Assembly (NCBI GenBank): GCA_044463945.1
Contig: JBIQLW010000015.1
Span: 20,832 to 84,831, forward strand
Reading direction: 5' to 3'
Length of the DNA stretch: 64,000 nt
From: 62-47 sp044463945
GTDB lineage: Bacteria; Pseudomonadota; Alphaproteobacteria; Rhizobiales; Xanthobacteraceae
Under the pieces are notes generated by a model. It did no database searches, had not been told where the DNA came from, and saw only the letters and a list, made by a program, of their open reading frames with translations. Made by a program: the position numbers and the translations under genes. Positions 43,869 through 55,621 of this stretch are shown here, piece after piece (positions within the stretch are counted from its first letter, which is position 1; each line of letters opens with the position of its first letter).

Positions 43869-43950
43869 AGGGCCGGTGCGTGAGACAAACCGGATTCAGC
43901 GCGAAGGACTGGTTTTCTTCGACGCGGCATTTTGACGAGAGGTATGATCC

Positions 43951-45360
43951 ATGAACGATCCAGCGCATCTGTCGGTTGCCGAGCTTTCGGACAGGATCCA
44001 GTCGCGAACGCTGTCGCCGGTCGATGTTGTCGAGGCCTGTTTGCGGCGCATCGCCAGGCATGACGGGAAGCTGCACGCCTTCACCGAGGTTTACGATACC
44101 GAAGCCCGCCTCGCCGCCGAAGCCGCCGACAAGGCCATTCGCGCGGGACATGCGGTCGGTCCGCTCCACGGCATCCCGATCGCCTTGAAGGACCTGATCG
44201 AGATCGAGGGCCGCGTCACCACCGGCGGCTGCGCCGTGTGGCGCGAACGCCGTTCCCGACAGACGGCGACCCTGGCGCGAAAGCTGATCGGCGCCGGCAT
44301 GATCGTCATCGGGAAAACCCACACCGTCGAGTTCGCATTCGGCGGCTGGGGCACCAATCAGCACATGGGAACGCCGTGGAATCCATGGGACATGACAATC
44401 CACCGGGTCCCCGGCGGCTCAAGCAGCGGGTCCGGTGTTGCCGTGGCGGCACGCATGGTCCCATGCGCGATCGGAACCGATACCGGCGGCTCGGTCCGGA
44501 TACCGGCCGCCTGGTGCGGCATTACGGGCCTCAAGACGACTGTCGGGCGCATCAGCACCCACGGCGTCCTGCCGCTCAGCCCGTCGCTTGACACACCCGG
44601 ACCCATGGCCCGGACCGCTGATGACGCTGCCCGCCTCCTTGATGTTTTGCAGGGAGTCGATCCGCACGATGTCCGGACCTTCGCGCTCAAGGACATCGAT
44701 CCGTTCGGGGACCTGCGGCGCGGCGTCAAAGGGCTGCGCCTCGCCCGGATCCCGGCGCATGAGCGGGCCGGAATCGACGCGGAAATCCTCAACGCCTATG
44801 ACCGCACAATCGATCGGTTTGCCGATCTCGGCGCCGATATCGTCGAACTGGCCCTGCCTCGGGCATTCCGGGCCTATGGCGAAACCTCGGGCCGGATCAT
44901 GTCGGCGGAGAGCTACGCCGAACTCAGCGCCATCGTCGACGATATGGCTCTCCCGATCGATGACGCCGTGCGCCCGCGCGTCCGCGCAGGCGCGTCGATC
45001 TCGTCGCATGATTATCTGAACGTTCTCGCCGAGCGGACACGATTGCAGCAGGAGTACCTCGCCGCAATCGAGGGCATCGATGCGGTGATCGTCCCCGTGA
45101 CCCTGACGCCGGCGATTCCGCTGGCTGAAGCGGATCAGGGGACGACGCCGGCATTTCTTACCCGCTGGGTCAATTTCCTGAATCTGTGCAGTGTCGCAGT
45201 TCCGAACGGAGTGAGTTCATCGGGCCTTCCGCTGTCAGTCCAGGCGGTCTGCCGTGGCGGGGACGAGGCGCTGGCGCTCCGGATCGGCCGGGCGTGGCAG
45301 AATGCGACCGAATGGCATCGGCTTTCTCCCCCGCTCGACGGCGAAATCGCGCCGGGATAA
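43951..45360 (+). CDS. Amidase (amidase signature family)
   Basis: A 469-residue amidase with the Ser-cisSer-Lys triad: K80 (PIALKDLIEIEG), S157 (first Ser of GGSSSGSG) and nucleophile S181 (GTDTGGSVRIPA); the 24-residue spacing between the serines matches the family. It hydrolyses amide bonds, probably in the cytoplasm since no signal is visible. It lies 82 bp after the ABC-C ATPase genes on the same strand, suggesting hydrolysis of the compound imported by system C. Glu-tRNA amidotransferase GatA is a relative, but the lone gene with an ABC importer points to a catabolic amidase. Confidence 0.9.
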   Translation: MNDPAHLSVAELSDRIQSRTLSPVDVVEACLRRIARHDGKLHAFTEVYDTEARLAAEAADKAIRAGHAVGPLHGIPIALKDLIEIEGRVTTGGCAVWRERRSRQTATLARKLIGAGMIVIGKTHTVEFAFGGWGTNQHMGTPWNPWDMTIHRVPGGSSSGSGVAVAARMVPCAIGTDTGGSVRIPAAWCGITGLKTTVGRISTHGVLPLSPSLDTPGPMARTADDAARLLDVLQGVDPHDVRTFALKDIDPFGDLRRGVKGLRLARIPAHERAGIDAEILNAYDRTIDRFADLGADIVELALPRAFRAYGETSGRIMSAESYAELSAIVDDMALPIDDAVRPRVRAGASISSHDYLNVLAERTRLQQEYLAAIEGIDAVIVPVTLTPAIPLAEADQGTTPAFLTRWVNFLNLCSVAVPNGVSSSGLPLSVQAVCRGGDEALALRIGRAWQNATEWHRLSPPLDGEIAPG

Positions 45361-45504
45361 ACCCCGCCTCGCATCGGACAGGATGGCGCTGGCGGAACGG
45401 CGGACGGCGCGCGCGCATTCTCCGTTTGTGATGTACCGTTGAAGCCGACGGCCGGCCGCCTTCGCGCGCGAGGGGAACCGGCTTCGAGAGCGAAAGGATC
45501 AGTC

Positions 45505-45984
45505 ATGGCAATCGCCAAGAACACCATCTGCCTGTGGTACGACAAGGACGCCGAGGCCGCGGCGCGCTTCTATGCCGAAACCTTCCCGGACAGTTCGGTG
45601 ATCGCCGTCCACCACGCGCCCGCCGACTACCCGTCCGGCAAGGCCGGCGATGTGCTGGTCGTTCATTTCACCGTCGCCGGTATTCCCTGCATCGGCCTCA
45701 ACGGCGGGCCCACGTTCAAACATAACGAAGCCTTCTCGTTCCAGATCGCCACCGACGATCAGCAGGAGACCGACCGCTATTGGAATGCCATCGTCGGCAA
45801 CGGCGGCCAGGAAAGCGCGTGTGGGTGGTGCAAGGACAAATGGGGCATCTCCTGGCAGATCACGCCGCGCGTGCTGAGCGAGGCGCTGGCGGCCGGCGGC
45901 GACGAGGCCAAGCGCGCGTTCGCGGCGATGATGAACATGACCAGGATCGACGTCGCCGCGATCGAGGCGGCAAGGCGCGGCTGA
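45505..45984 (+). CDS. VOC/PhnB-like (3-demethylubiquinone methyltransferase-like) protein
   Basis: A 159-residue protein of the PhnB/VOC group. The ATG at 45505 follows AAAGGATCAG; the frame is open to 45439 without a good start. Marks: ICLWYDKDAEAAARFYAETF (8-27), FSFQIATDDQQETDRYWNAIVGNGGQESACGWCKDKWGISWQITPR, the region that gives these proteins their misleading methyltransferase name. One or two glyoxalase-type beta-alpha modules form the fold. Function of the family is mostly unknown. It seems to be a single-gene unit. Confidence 0.88.
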   Translation: MAIAKNTICLWYDKDAEAAARFYAETFPDSSVIAVHHAPADYPSGKAGDVLVVHFTVAGIPCIGLNGGPTFKHNEAFSFQIATDDQQETDRYWNAIVGNGGQESACGWCKDKWGISWQITPRVLSEALAAGGDEAKRAFAAMMNMTRIDVAAIEAARRG

Positions 45985-46097
45985 TCCTCCCGCCCCCTGT
46001 CCTATCGTCACCTTGCGGACGGAGTCGGCACCCGCCACACTCCGGTCGCGGATCGCGATTGTCCGACAGGCGCGCGATCCCGATCGGGGGAACGGCC

Positions 46098-47180
46098 ATG
46101 GTACAATATTCCGGACTGCGCTTCTGGAAGGATGCCGCGGCGAAGGACCGCGCCATCGACCGCCTGCTGGCGTTGCGCGCCGGCTTGAGCAAGCAGGTCA
46201 CGCCCAACAGCAAGCAGGATTCCTTTCACCTCGCGACCTGGAATATCCGGGATTTCGGCGGCCACCGCCTCAACCCCTCGCCGCGCCTGCCGGAGTCGCT
46301 GCTTTATATCGCCGAAGTGATCTCGGCTTTCGATCTGGTCGCGGTGCAGGAAGTCAACGAGGATATGACCGAGTTTCAGACGGTCATGCGCCTGCTCGGC
46401 CCGCACTGGGATTATCTGGTCACCGACCAGAGTGGCAACATGGAACGGCTCGCCTTCGTGTTCGACACCCGCAAGATCCGCTTCCGCCACGTCGCCGGCG
46501 AGATCGTTCTGCCGGCGAAGAAGGGCAAGGCGCCGATCCAGTTCAACCGCACGCCCTATCTGGTCGCGTTTCAGGCCGGCTGGTTCAAGTTCAACCTCTG
46601 CACCGTGCATATCTATTACGGCACGGCCCGGGACACCGCGCAGCGCAAGCGCGAGATCGCCGATATCGCCGCGTTCTTCACCGCACGGCAGAAGAAGGAC
46701 GGCGAGACTTATATCCTGCTCGGCGATTTCAACATCCTCAATCCCGACGATCCGACCATGAACGCGCTGCTCGGCGGCGGCTTCGAGGTGCCGGCGGCGT
46801 TGCGCAAGCCCACCGCGCTGGCGAGCGCCAACTATTACGACCAGATCGCGCTGCGCACCCAGAACAAGCTGGTGGAGATCAGAAACGCCGGCGCCTTCCC
46901 CTGGCAGGATTATGTGTTCCGCAACGAGGCGGACCATGCCGCCTACAAAGCGCTGATGCCGACTGAAACCAAAACCCGCAAGCCGGCGAAAACCGACCTC
47001 TCCGCTTACAGGAAATGGCGCACATGGCAGATGTCGGACCATCTGCCGCTGTGGACCGAGATCAAGATGGATTTCACCGAATCCTATCTGGCAAGCCTGA
47101 AGGCTGGATCGACGCCGCTCGCGAATTTCGATCCGGCGTCGGGGCCGCGGCCCGAGGCGGGGCCCGTGCCCAAGGCGTGA
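46098..47180 (+). CDS. Endonuclease/exonuclease/phosphatase family protein
   Basis: A 360-residue metal-dependent phosphoesterase of the DNase I-like fold. Catalytic motifs: ATWNIRDFGG (N49), VAVQEVNE (E85), the HIYYGT His strand, LLGDFNIL (about 217-224), and SDHLPLW (near 308). ATG at 46098 follows GGGGGAAC. No signal peptide. Substrate could be nucleic acid, inositol phosphate or lipid head groups. It ends 32 bp before the DUF2235 gene on the same strand, perhaps one transcript. Confidence 0.88.
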   Translation: MVQYSGLRFWKDAAAKDRAIDRLLALRAGLSKQVTPNSKQDSFHLATWNIRDFGGHRLNPSPRLPESLLYIAEVISAFDLVAVQEVNEDMTEFQTVMRLLGPHWDYLVTDQSGNMERLAFVFDTRKIRFRHVAGEIVLPAKKGKAPIQFNRTPYLVAFQAGWFKFNLCTVHIYYGTARDTAQRKREIADIAAFFTARQKKDGETYILLGDFNILNPDDPTMNALLGGGFEVPAALRKPTALASANYYDQIALRTQNKLVEIRNAGAFPWQDYVFRNEADHAAYKALMPTETKTRKPAKTDLSAYRKWRTWQMSDHLPLWTEIKMDFTESYLASLKAGSTPLANFDPASGPRPEAGPVPKA

Positions 47181-47212
47181 GTCAAAGGCGTGAACCATTC
47201 GGGGGGCGCGTT

Positions 47213-48376
47213 GTGAGCAAGACCATCGTCATCTGCTGCGACGGCACCGGCAACGAGGTCGAGGGCAATCTCTCGAACGTGCTGAAGCTGTTCCGCATCG
47301 TTCAGAAGAACGAGCACCAGCGCGTCTATTACAACCCCGGCATCGGCACCATCGGCAGCCACGACGCCTGGATGCGGCTGAAGCAGAACACCAAGGCGGT
47401 ATTCGGCCTCGCCACCGGCTACGGCCTGGACGACGACATCCTTGGTGCCTACCGCTTCATCGCCGAACAGTTCGAGGACGGGGACGCCATCTTCCTGTTC
47501 GGCTTCAGCCGCGGCGCTTATACGGTACGCGCGCTGGCGGGCTTCATCCACATGGTCGGGCTGTTGCCACCAGACCAGCTCAACATCGCGGACTACGCGC
47601 TGACCGCCTACAAGCGCGCCAGCGAGCAGAACGATCTCAGCATCGCCTGGAATTTCAGCCAGATCGCCGGCGGCCGCCGCGCAACCATCAAGTTCGTCGG
47701 CGCGTGGGATACGGTTGCCTCGGTGCTGGTGCCGCGCCGCGACCGCATCGTCCCGACGATGCTGATGCTGCCCTACACCCGCGTCAATCCGAGCGTCGAA
47801 GTCTTCCGTCACGCGATGGCGATCGACGAGCGGCGGCGCATGTTCCGCCTCAACCGCTGGGCCGCGCCGCAGCCGTTCGTGGCCAACCGCTTCGACACAT
47901 CCGCGCCACCGCGGGCCCAGGACATCAAGCAGGTGTGGTTCGCGGGCGTTCATGCCGATATCGGCGGCGGCTATCCCGAGTCCGAAAGCGGTCTCTCCAA
48001 GTTTCCGCTGGCATGGATGATCGATGAGGCCGTCGCCCACGGGCTGAAGATCAACACCGCGATGAAGAACCACCTCGTGCTCGGCCGGCCGCGCGCGGGC
48101 GGCCGCAACACCTACGTCGCGCCGGATGCGGCCGCCCCCTTGCACGATTCGCTGACGGCGGCATGGAAGCCGCTGGAATGGCTTCCGAAGTCCGCCAGAT
48201 GGATGGAGTGGCCGCGCCGCACGCTGTTCGGCTATTATGTTCCCGACGGCGAGCCGCGCTTGATCGCCGACCCGGCAATGACGCCGCGGCTGCATCAGTC
48301 GGTGATCGACCGCAAGGCGGCAGTGCCCGGCTGCGCGCCGGTCAATTTTCCCGACGCTTTCGAGGTCGAGCCGTAG
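47213..48376 (+). CDS. DUF2235 (Tle1-like) alpha/beta-hydrolase
   Basis: A 387-residue DUF2235 protein, the fold of Tle1 phospholipase effectors of type VI secretion but also of many stand-alone enzymes. GTG start at 47213 opens the family motif SKTIVICCDGTGNEV. The nucleophile elbow is FGFSRGAYTVRAL (about 100-112), with the Asp in FVGAWDTVASV and His in FAGVHADIGGGY. No secretion genes, VgrG, or immunity partner lie near, so a housekeeping or unknown hydrolase is more likely than a toxin. Confidence 0.88.
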   Translation: MSKTIVICCDGTGNEVEGNLSNVLKLFRIVQKNEHQRVYYNPGIGTIGSHDAWMRLKQNTKAVFGLATGYGLDDDILGAYRFIAEQFEDGDAIFLFGFSRGAYTVRALAGFIHMVGLLPPDQLNIADYALTAYKRASEQNDLSIAWNFSQIAGGRRATIKFVGAWDTVASVLVPRRDRIVPTMLMLPYTRVNPSVEVFRHAMAIDERRRMFRLNRWAAPQPFVANRFDTSAPPRAQDIKQVWFAGVHADIGGGYPESESGLSKFPLAWMIDEAVAHGLKINTAMKNHLVLGRPRAGGRNTYVAPDAAAPLHDSLTAAWKPLEWLPKSARWMEWPRRTLFGYYVPDGEPRLIADPAMTPRLHQSVIDRKAAVPGCAPVNFPDAFEVEP

Positions 48377-48475
48377 CCGCGCGCGCCCTCCGGTGATGTA
48401 TCTTGGTGTCGATTCGGGCGGTGGGCGGGGACGCGCCGCGGTCCGGATCGAGGCCGATCAACGGATAACCGCGCG

Positions 48476-49300
48476 ATGAACGAACCGACCAACCCAGCCG
48501 GCTCCCGCAGCTCCCTGCTCGCGGTGGAAGACACCGACTTTCTGCTGCGCGACGAGATGCGCGCGATCCGCTTCGGGCTCGAATACGCCAAGCCGGAGCT
48601 GGCGCTGCGCGACTGGGGCATCCGCTCCACCATCATCGTGTTCGGCAGCGCGCGCATCGCCTCGCCCGAGCAGGCCGAGGCGGCGGCTGCCGCCGCGCGC
48701 ACCGATGCCGAGCGGCAGCGCGCGGAAGTCCTGCGCGGACAATCGGAGATTTACCAGATCGCGCGCGAATTCGCCCGCATCGCCTCGCAGCGCGGCGGCT
48801 CGTTCGCGCCGAAGCATCGCTGGCGCGACAACGTCATCGCCACCGGCGGTGGCCCCGGCATCATGGAAGCCGCCAATCGCGGGGCGCATGAGGTCGGCGC
48901 GCCGAGCATCGGCTTCAACATCACGCTGCCGCACGAGCAGGTGCCGAACCGCTATATCACGCCGGAACTGAACTTCCGCTTCCACTACTTCGCGATGCGC
49001 AAGATGCATCTGGCGATGCGCGCCAACGCGCTTGCGGTGTTTCCCGGCGGCCTCGGTACGCTCGATGAACTGTTCGAGGTGCTGACGCTGCAACAGACCC
49101 GCAAGGCCCCGCCCGCGCCGATCGTGCTGTTTCGCGAGCGCTATTGGCGCAAGCTCATCAATTTCGACATGCTGGTCGAGGAAGGCATGATCGAGGTGGA
49201 AGACCTCAAGCTGTTCGAGTTCGCCGAAACCGCCGAGGACGGCTGGGCCTCGCTGACCCGGCGCGGATTGCACGGCCACAATGGGACGGCGTCGTTCTGA
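48476..49300 (+). CDS. LOG-family (TIGR00730) nucleotide-processing Rossmann protein
   Basis: A 274-residue protein of the LOG/YgdH family, often mislabelled lysine decarboxylase. It has GGGPGIMEAANRGAHEVG (about 123-140) and the signature PGGLGTLDELFEVL (about 185-198), whose Arg/Glu residues catalyse removal of ribose 5-phosphate from nucleotide monophosphates (cytokinin activation or nucleotide turnover). The N-terminal 60 residues are an extension before the Rossmann core. The gene is followed by a palindromic element. Confidence 0.88.
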   Translation: MNEPTNPAGSRSSLLAVEDTDFLLRDEMRAIRFGLEYAKPELALRDWGIRSTIIVFGSARIASPEQAEAAAAAARTDAERQRAEVLRGQSEIYQIAREFARIASQRGGSFAPKHRWRDNVIATGGGPGIMEAANRGAHEVGAPSIGFNITLPHEQVPNRYITPELNFRFHYFAMRKMHLAMRANALAVFPGGLGTLDELFEVLTLQQTRKAPPAPIVLFRERYWRKLINFDMLVEEGMIEVEDLKLFEFAETAEDGWASLTRRGLHGHNGTASF

Positions 49301-49325
49301 GAGCTTGACCGGAAAATGAGGCGTC

Positions 49326-49347
49326 ATCGTCCGCGAAGGCGGACGAT
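49326..49347. repeat. REP-like palindrome between convergent genes
   Basis: ATCGTCCGC, loop GAAG, GCGGACGAT: 9-bp perfect stem, followed by CCAGTAATC. The same palindrome with the following CCAGTA is a dispersed element I associate with Bradyrhizobium/Rhodopseudomonas genomes, where it gives rise to spurious peptides reading DYWIVRLRG on the opposite strand. It lies between the LOG-family gene and tex, and can act as a bidirectional terminator. Confidence 0.55.
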
Positions 49348-49468
49348 CCAGTAATCGGGGCGGGTGCAAGGGAATCTCGATTCGACGTGGTGTAATTTCA
49401 CCAACAAGGCGAATGTCCGGTCAGGCTCGCAGGGTGACGACTCGCGATGCGACGAAAGCTCAGCAACG

Positions 49469-51832
<2,364 letters not shown>

Positions 51833-51955
51833 GCGGCCCTCACTTCACGATCGATCAAGGCCGCGACGGTTGCGATGCGTCCGCGCGCCTTAGGGGACAC
51901 GGATATGACCCACGGGAGGGCGATTCTTCAACCCCGAACCCGGTCGCCGAAAAGG

Positions 51956-53827
51956 TCAGCCGGCACCGAGGCCGCGCGCGACATTGTAGGTGATGAGGCT
52001 CGCGACATACGCCAGCGCCAGCATGTAGAAGAAGGTCAGCCACATCCAGCGCCAGCCCCCGGCCTCGCGCTTGATCACCGCCAGCGTCGAGGCGCATTGC
52101 GGCGCGAAGATATACCACGCCAGCAGCGAGAGCGCGGTGGCGAGGCTCCACTTGGAGGCGAGCACCTGCCCGATCTGCTCGGCGGCTTCCGCGCCGCCCT
52201 CGATCGCATAGACGGTGCCAAGTGCTGCGACCGCCACCTCGCGCGCGGCCAGTCCGGGGATCAGCGCCACCGCGATTTGCCAGTTGAAGCCGAGCGGCGC
52301 CAGCACCGGCTCGATGAAACGGCCGATGATCGCGGCGAGGCTGTAGTCGATCGCGGGATCGGTGGCGCCGGCGGGCGGCTGCGGGAACGAGGCCAGGAAC
52401 CAGATCAGCACCATCATGGCGAAGATCGTGGTGCCGGCGCGTTGCAGGAACATCATCGCGCGGGTGTAGATGCCGATCACGATGCTTTTCAGGCGCGGCA
52501 GCTTGTAGTCGGGCAGTTCGAGCATGAACGGCGCGGGCGCATGGTCGCGCCACATGAAGAACTTGACGAGGAACGACACGCCCATGGCGCTCGCGATGCC
52601 GATCACGTAGAGCCCGAACATCACGAGCCCTTGCAGGTTGATCCAGCCCCACACCTGCTTCGCCGGAATGAAGGCGGAGATGATCAGCGTATAGACCGGG
52701 ATGCGCGCCGAACAGGTCATCAGCGGCGCGATCAGGATCGTCGTCAGCCGGTCGCGGCGGTCGTCGATCACCCGCGTCGCCATGATGCCGGGAATGGCGC
52801 AGGCAAAGCTCGACAACAGCGGGATGAAGGCGCGACCGTGCAGCCCCGCGCCGCCCATGATGCGGTCCATCAGGAACGCCGCGCGCGCCATGTAGCCGAA
52901 GTCTTCCAGCAACAGGATGAACAGGAAGATGATGATGATCTGCGGCAGGAACACGATGACGCTGCCGACGCCGGAAATGACGCCGTTCTGGATGAAACTC
53001 TGCAACAGCCCCGCCGGCAGCGTCGCCTGAACCCATTGCCCGAGCACCTCGAAGCCGCCGGAGATCAATTCCATCAACGGCTCGGCCCAGGCGAACACCG
53101 CCTGGAACATCACGAACAGGATGGCGGCGAGGATCACCAGTCCGAACACCGGATGCAGCACGACCGAGTCGATCCGCGCGGTCCAGGTGTCGGGCCGCGC
53201 CGGCAGGCTGACGGCGGCGGCGATGATGCGGTCGGCCTCGCGCTGCAAGGCGCGCAGCTCGGCCGCGCTGTAGGGATGCCATTCGTTGTCCCGCGCCGGA
53301 CTTGCGGGCGTGGCGGCGATGGTGTCGGCCAGTTGCAGCAGTTCGGCGGTGCCGCCCTTGCGCACCGCGACCGAGGTGACCACCGGCACGCCGAGCGCGG
53401 CCGACAGCGCCGCCACATCGACGGTGATGCCGCGCCGGGTCGCGATGTCGAACATGTTGAGCGCCAGCGCCATCGGCCGCCCGGTTCGCTTCATCTCCAG
53501 CACCAGGCGGATCGCCAGCCGCAGGCTCGTGGAATCCGCCACGCACAGCACGAGGTCGGGCGCCGCTTCGCCGGCGGCCTGACCCAGCACCATGTCGCGG
53601 GTGATTTCCTCGTCCGGGCTGCGGCCGCGCAGCGAATAGGTCCCCGGCAGGTCGATCAGCGACACCTGCCGGCCGCGCGGGGTGACGAAGAAGCCCTGCT
53701 TGCGCTCGACGGTGACGCCGGGATAATTCGCAACCTTCTGCCGGCTGCCGGTCAGGGCGTTGAACAGCGCGGTCTTGCCGCTGTTCGGGGTGCCCACCAG
53801 GACGATATTGTAGAGAGGCGCTTCCAT
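51956..53827 (-). CDS. feoB: FeoB ferrous iron transporter
   Basis: A 623-residue FeoB, importing Fe2+ across the inner membrane. The cytoplasmic G domain shows G1 GTPNSGKT (12-19), G2 YPGVTVE (35-41), G3 DLPG (59-62) and G4 NMFD (about 123). A helical spacer follows, then the Gate/core membrane region with repeated VFLPQIIIIFLFILLLEDFGYMARAAF-like sequence and the conserved Cys in SFACAIPGI. Shorter than the E. coli protein (773), as in many alphaproteobacteria. feoA is 18 bp upstream; an ICE-like box precedes both. No feoC. Confidence 0.94.
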   Translation of the reverse strand: MEAPLYNIVLVGTPNSGKTALFNALTGSRQKVANYPGVTVERKQGFFVTPRGRQVSLIDLPGTYSLRGRSPDEEITRDMVLGQAAGEAAPDLVLCVADSTSLRLAIRLVLEMKRTGRPMALALNMFDIATRRGITVDVAALSAALGVPVVTSVAVRKGGTAELLQLADTIAATPASPARDNEWHPYSAAELRALQREADRIIAAAVSLPARPDTWTARIDSVVLHPVFGLVILAAILFVMFQAVFAWAEPLMELISGGFEVLGQWVQATLPAGLLQSFIQNGVISGVGSVIVFLPQIIIIFLFILLLEDFGYMARAAFLMDRIMGGAGLHGRAFIPLLSSFACAIPGIMATRVIDDRRDRLTTILIAPLMTCSARIPVYTLIISAFIPAKQVWGWINLQGLVMFGLYVIGIASAMGVSFLVKFFMWRDHAPAPFMLELPDYKLPRLKSIVIGIYTRAMMFLQRAGTTIFAMMVLIWFLASFPQPPAGATDPAIDYSLAAIIGRFIEPVLAPLGFNWQIAVALIPGLAAREVAVAALGTVYAIEGGAEAAEQIGQVLASKWSLATALSLLAWYIFAPQCASTLAVIKREAGGWRWMWLTFFYMLALAYVASLITYNVARGLGAG

Positions 53828-53845
53828 GACGATCCGCTGGCGGCG

Positions 53846-54124
53846 TCAGACGACGACGACGGCCATGGCCTCCCGCCGGCGCACCGCGACGGTGACGTTC
53901 TCGACCCGGACGGCGATCGGATCGCCCCCGATCAGTCCCTCGTGCAGCACCTCGACATGCGCGCCCTCGACGAATCCCAGTTCGATCAGCCGGCTCTCAA
54001 GCTCGGCGGGTGCGAGGCCCGACGCCGCGTTGCCGCCTTGCAGGGCGTGAACGATGCCGGAAAAGCCGCGTTTGGCGTGCCCAAGCGGCGTGGGCGAAGC
54101 GGTGGGAGGGAGATCGCGCGTCAT
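53846..54124 (-). CDS. feoA: FeoA ferrous iron transport accessory protein
   Basis: A 92-residue FeoA: a small SH3-like cytoplasmic protein that assists FeoB. After a 20-residue leader it reads ALQGGNAASGLAPAELESRLIELGFVEGAHVEVLHEGLIGGDPIAVRVENVTVAVRRREA in the usual order; the LIELGF-VEGA motif and final ALRRREA-like strand are typical. It is first in feoAB, with an ICE-like iron box 62-78 bp upstream of its start. Confidence 0.9.
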   Translation of the reverse strand: MTRDLPPTASPTPLGHAKRGFSGIVHALQGGNAASGLAPAELESRLIELGFVEGAHVEVLHEGLIGGDPIAVRVENVTVAVRRREAMAVVVV

Positions 54125-54185
54125 GGCTCGCTTGTTTCAACCGCCGCCGCGGGGGTCAAGTGCGCCGTTTGACCCGCCCAAGCTG

Positions 54186-54202
54186 TTTAGAGCGATTATA
54201 AA
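54186..54202 (-). promoter_or_regulatory. ICE-like (Irr) iron box upstream of feoAB
   Basis: TTTAGAGCGATTATAAA (plus strand) is an imperfect inverted repeat resembling ICE boxes (TTTAGAA-N3-TTCTAAA), 62 bp upstream of feoA. Irr-regulated iron uptake is known for this bacterial group. Read on the minus strand it shares the TTTATA half with the site before fecI. Confidence 0.55.
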
Positions 54203-54373
54203 CGGCGCACCCAAATACCTCGGCGGCCCGGATAGCGCGCCCGCCGCGCCCGAGAACAACCGGGGAACCGGCGCCCGCCTCGTGGCGTTACAATGCGGCT
54301 GTCCTGACCCCCGCGAAACGTGGCGCGCGTTGCCGTGGGTCTGTGCCGATCCTCCCGCGCATCAGATCAACCA

Positions 54374-55537
54374 ATGACCACCGAACAGACCGTTACCGCG
54401 ACGCTCAAGGAAGATTTTGCCCGCGACGGTACGCTGGAGAGCCTTCAGACCACCATCGCCAAAACCACCACCGAGGCCGAGACGATCGAACTGCCGTCCG
54501 ATCCGATCGCGGTGATGCTGGCGATCCTCGTGATGCTGGCGCTGCTCTGCGTCGCCTACGTCGCCGCCCCCATCGTGCTGCCGATCGTGCTGGCGCTGGT
54601 GCTCAAGCTGTTGTTTCAGCCCGGAATGCGCGCGCTCGAAAACCTGCACCTGCCGCGCAGCCTCGCCGCGCTGGTTCTCATCCTGGTGTTCTTCGGCGCC
54701 ATCGTCGCGATCGGCGCCGCCGTCTCGGGGCCGGCGGCCGAATGGGCGGCAAAACTCCCGGACGGCATTCCGCGCTTGCAGGAGCGGCTGAAATTCCTCA
54801 ACGAGCCGGTCAACACGCTGCGAACCTTCCTGGACCGGATCGACGGCGTGTTCGCGGGCGGGGCGGCCGGCGGCGGCAACGGCGGCGCGTCGGGATCGGC
54901 GATCGCGGCGATGCTGTTCACCGGCACCACGCACTTCGCCAGCAGCTTCTTTGAAACCATCCTGATCCTGTTTTTCCTGCTGGTGTCCGGCAACACCTTC
55001 CTCAAGCGCACGGTGGAGATCCTGCCGAGCTTCAAGGGCAAGCGTCAGGCGGTTGAACTGTCGCAGCAGGTCGAGGAAAACATCTCGATGTATCTTGTCA
55101 CCATCACCGTGATGAACGCGGCGGTGGGGCTCGCGACCGGCGCGGCGATGTGGCTGGTCGGGCTCGGCGATCCGGTGCTGTGGGGCGTCGTCGCCTTCCT
55201 GCTCAACTTCGTGCCGATCATGGGCCCGTTATTTGGTGTCGGCATCTTCCTGCTCGCCGGGCTTCTGGTGCTCGATCCGCTGTGGATGGCGATGATGCCG
55301 GCGGCGCTCTATCTGGCCATCCACGTCGTCGAGGGCGAAATCGTCACGCCGATGCTGCTGGCGCGCCGCTTCACGCTCAACCCGGTGCTGGTGATCATCT
55401 CGCTGATCTTCTGGTTCTGGATGTGGGGCGTGCCGGGCGCGATCCTCGCGGTGCCGATGCTGGCGATCACCAAGATCATCTGCGACGGCGTCCGCCCCCT
55501 CGCCGCCATCGGGCATTTCCTCAGCGGCGACGAGTGA
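54374..55537 (+). CDS. AI-2E family (PerM-type) transporter
   Basis: A 387-residue membrane protein of the AI-2E/UPF0118 family with about eight helices. The ATG at 54374 gives a hydrophilic leader of 40 residues, then paired helices (LAILVMLALLCVAYVAAPIVLPIVLALVL and SLAALVLILVFFGAIVAI), a soluble helical segment with a Gly-rich loop (about 170-182), and the conserved C-terminal block LLNFVPIMGPLFGVGIF and LIFWFWMWGVPGAILAVPML. Members export the AI-2 signal or act as ion/proton antiporters; substrate cannot be set from sequence. It diverges from feoA. Confidence 0.9.
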   Translation: MTTEQTVTATLKEDFARDGTLESLQTTIAKTTTEAETIELPSDPIAVMLAILVMLALLCVAYVAAPIVLPIVLALVLKLLFQPGMRALENLHLPRSLAALVLILVFFGAIVAIGAAVSGPAAEWAAKLPDGIPRLQERLKFLNEPVNTLRTFLDRIDGVFAGGAAGGGNGGASGSAIAAMLFTGTTHFASSFFETILILFFLLVSGNTFLKRTVEILPSFKGKRQAVELSQQVEENISMYLVTITVMNAAVGLATGAAMWLVGLGDPVLWGVVAFLLNFVPIMGPLFGVGIFLLAGLLVLDPLWMAMMPAALYLAIHVVEGEIVTPMLLARRFTLNPVLVIISLIFWFWMWGVPGAILAVPMLAITKIICDGVRPLAAIGHFLSGDE

Positions 55538-55560
55538 GGCTCGCGCGCGACGGCCAAAGG

Positions 55561-55591
55561 AAACGGCGGCCGAGGGTGTCGGCCGCCGTTT
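55561..55591. terminator. Bidirectional terminator hairpin
   Basis: AAACGGCGGCCGA, loop GGGTG, TCGGCCGCCGTTT: a perfect 13-bp stem with A and T runs at its outer ends, between the convergent AI-2E-type gene (stop 55537) and ABC-D binding-protein gene (stop 55622). Serves both. Confidence 0.8.
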
Positions 55592-55621
55592 GGACACAGG
55601 TTTCCCGCGGCTCCGCGCGGA

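Noticed and set aside
47213..48376. Type VI secretion effector module
   Set aside because: Only the DUF2235 fold is present; no VgrG, PAAR, Hcp, adaptor or immunity gene in the window.
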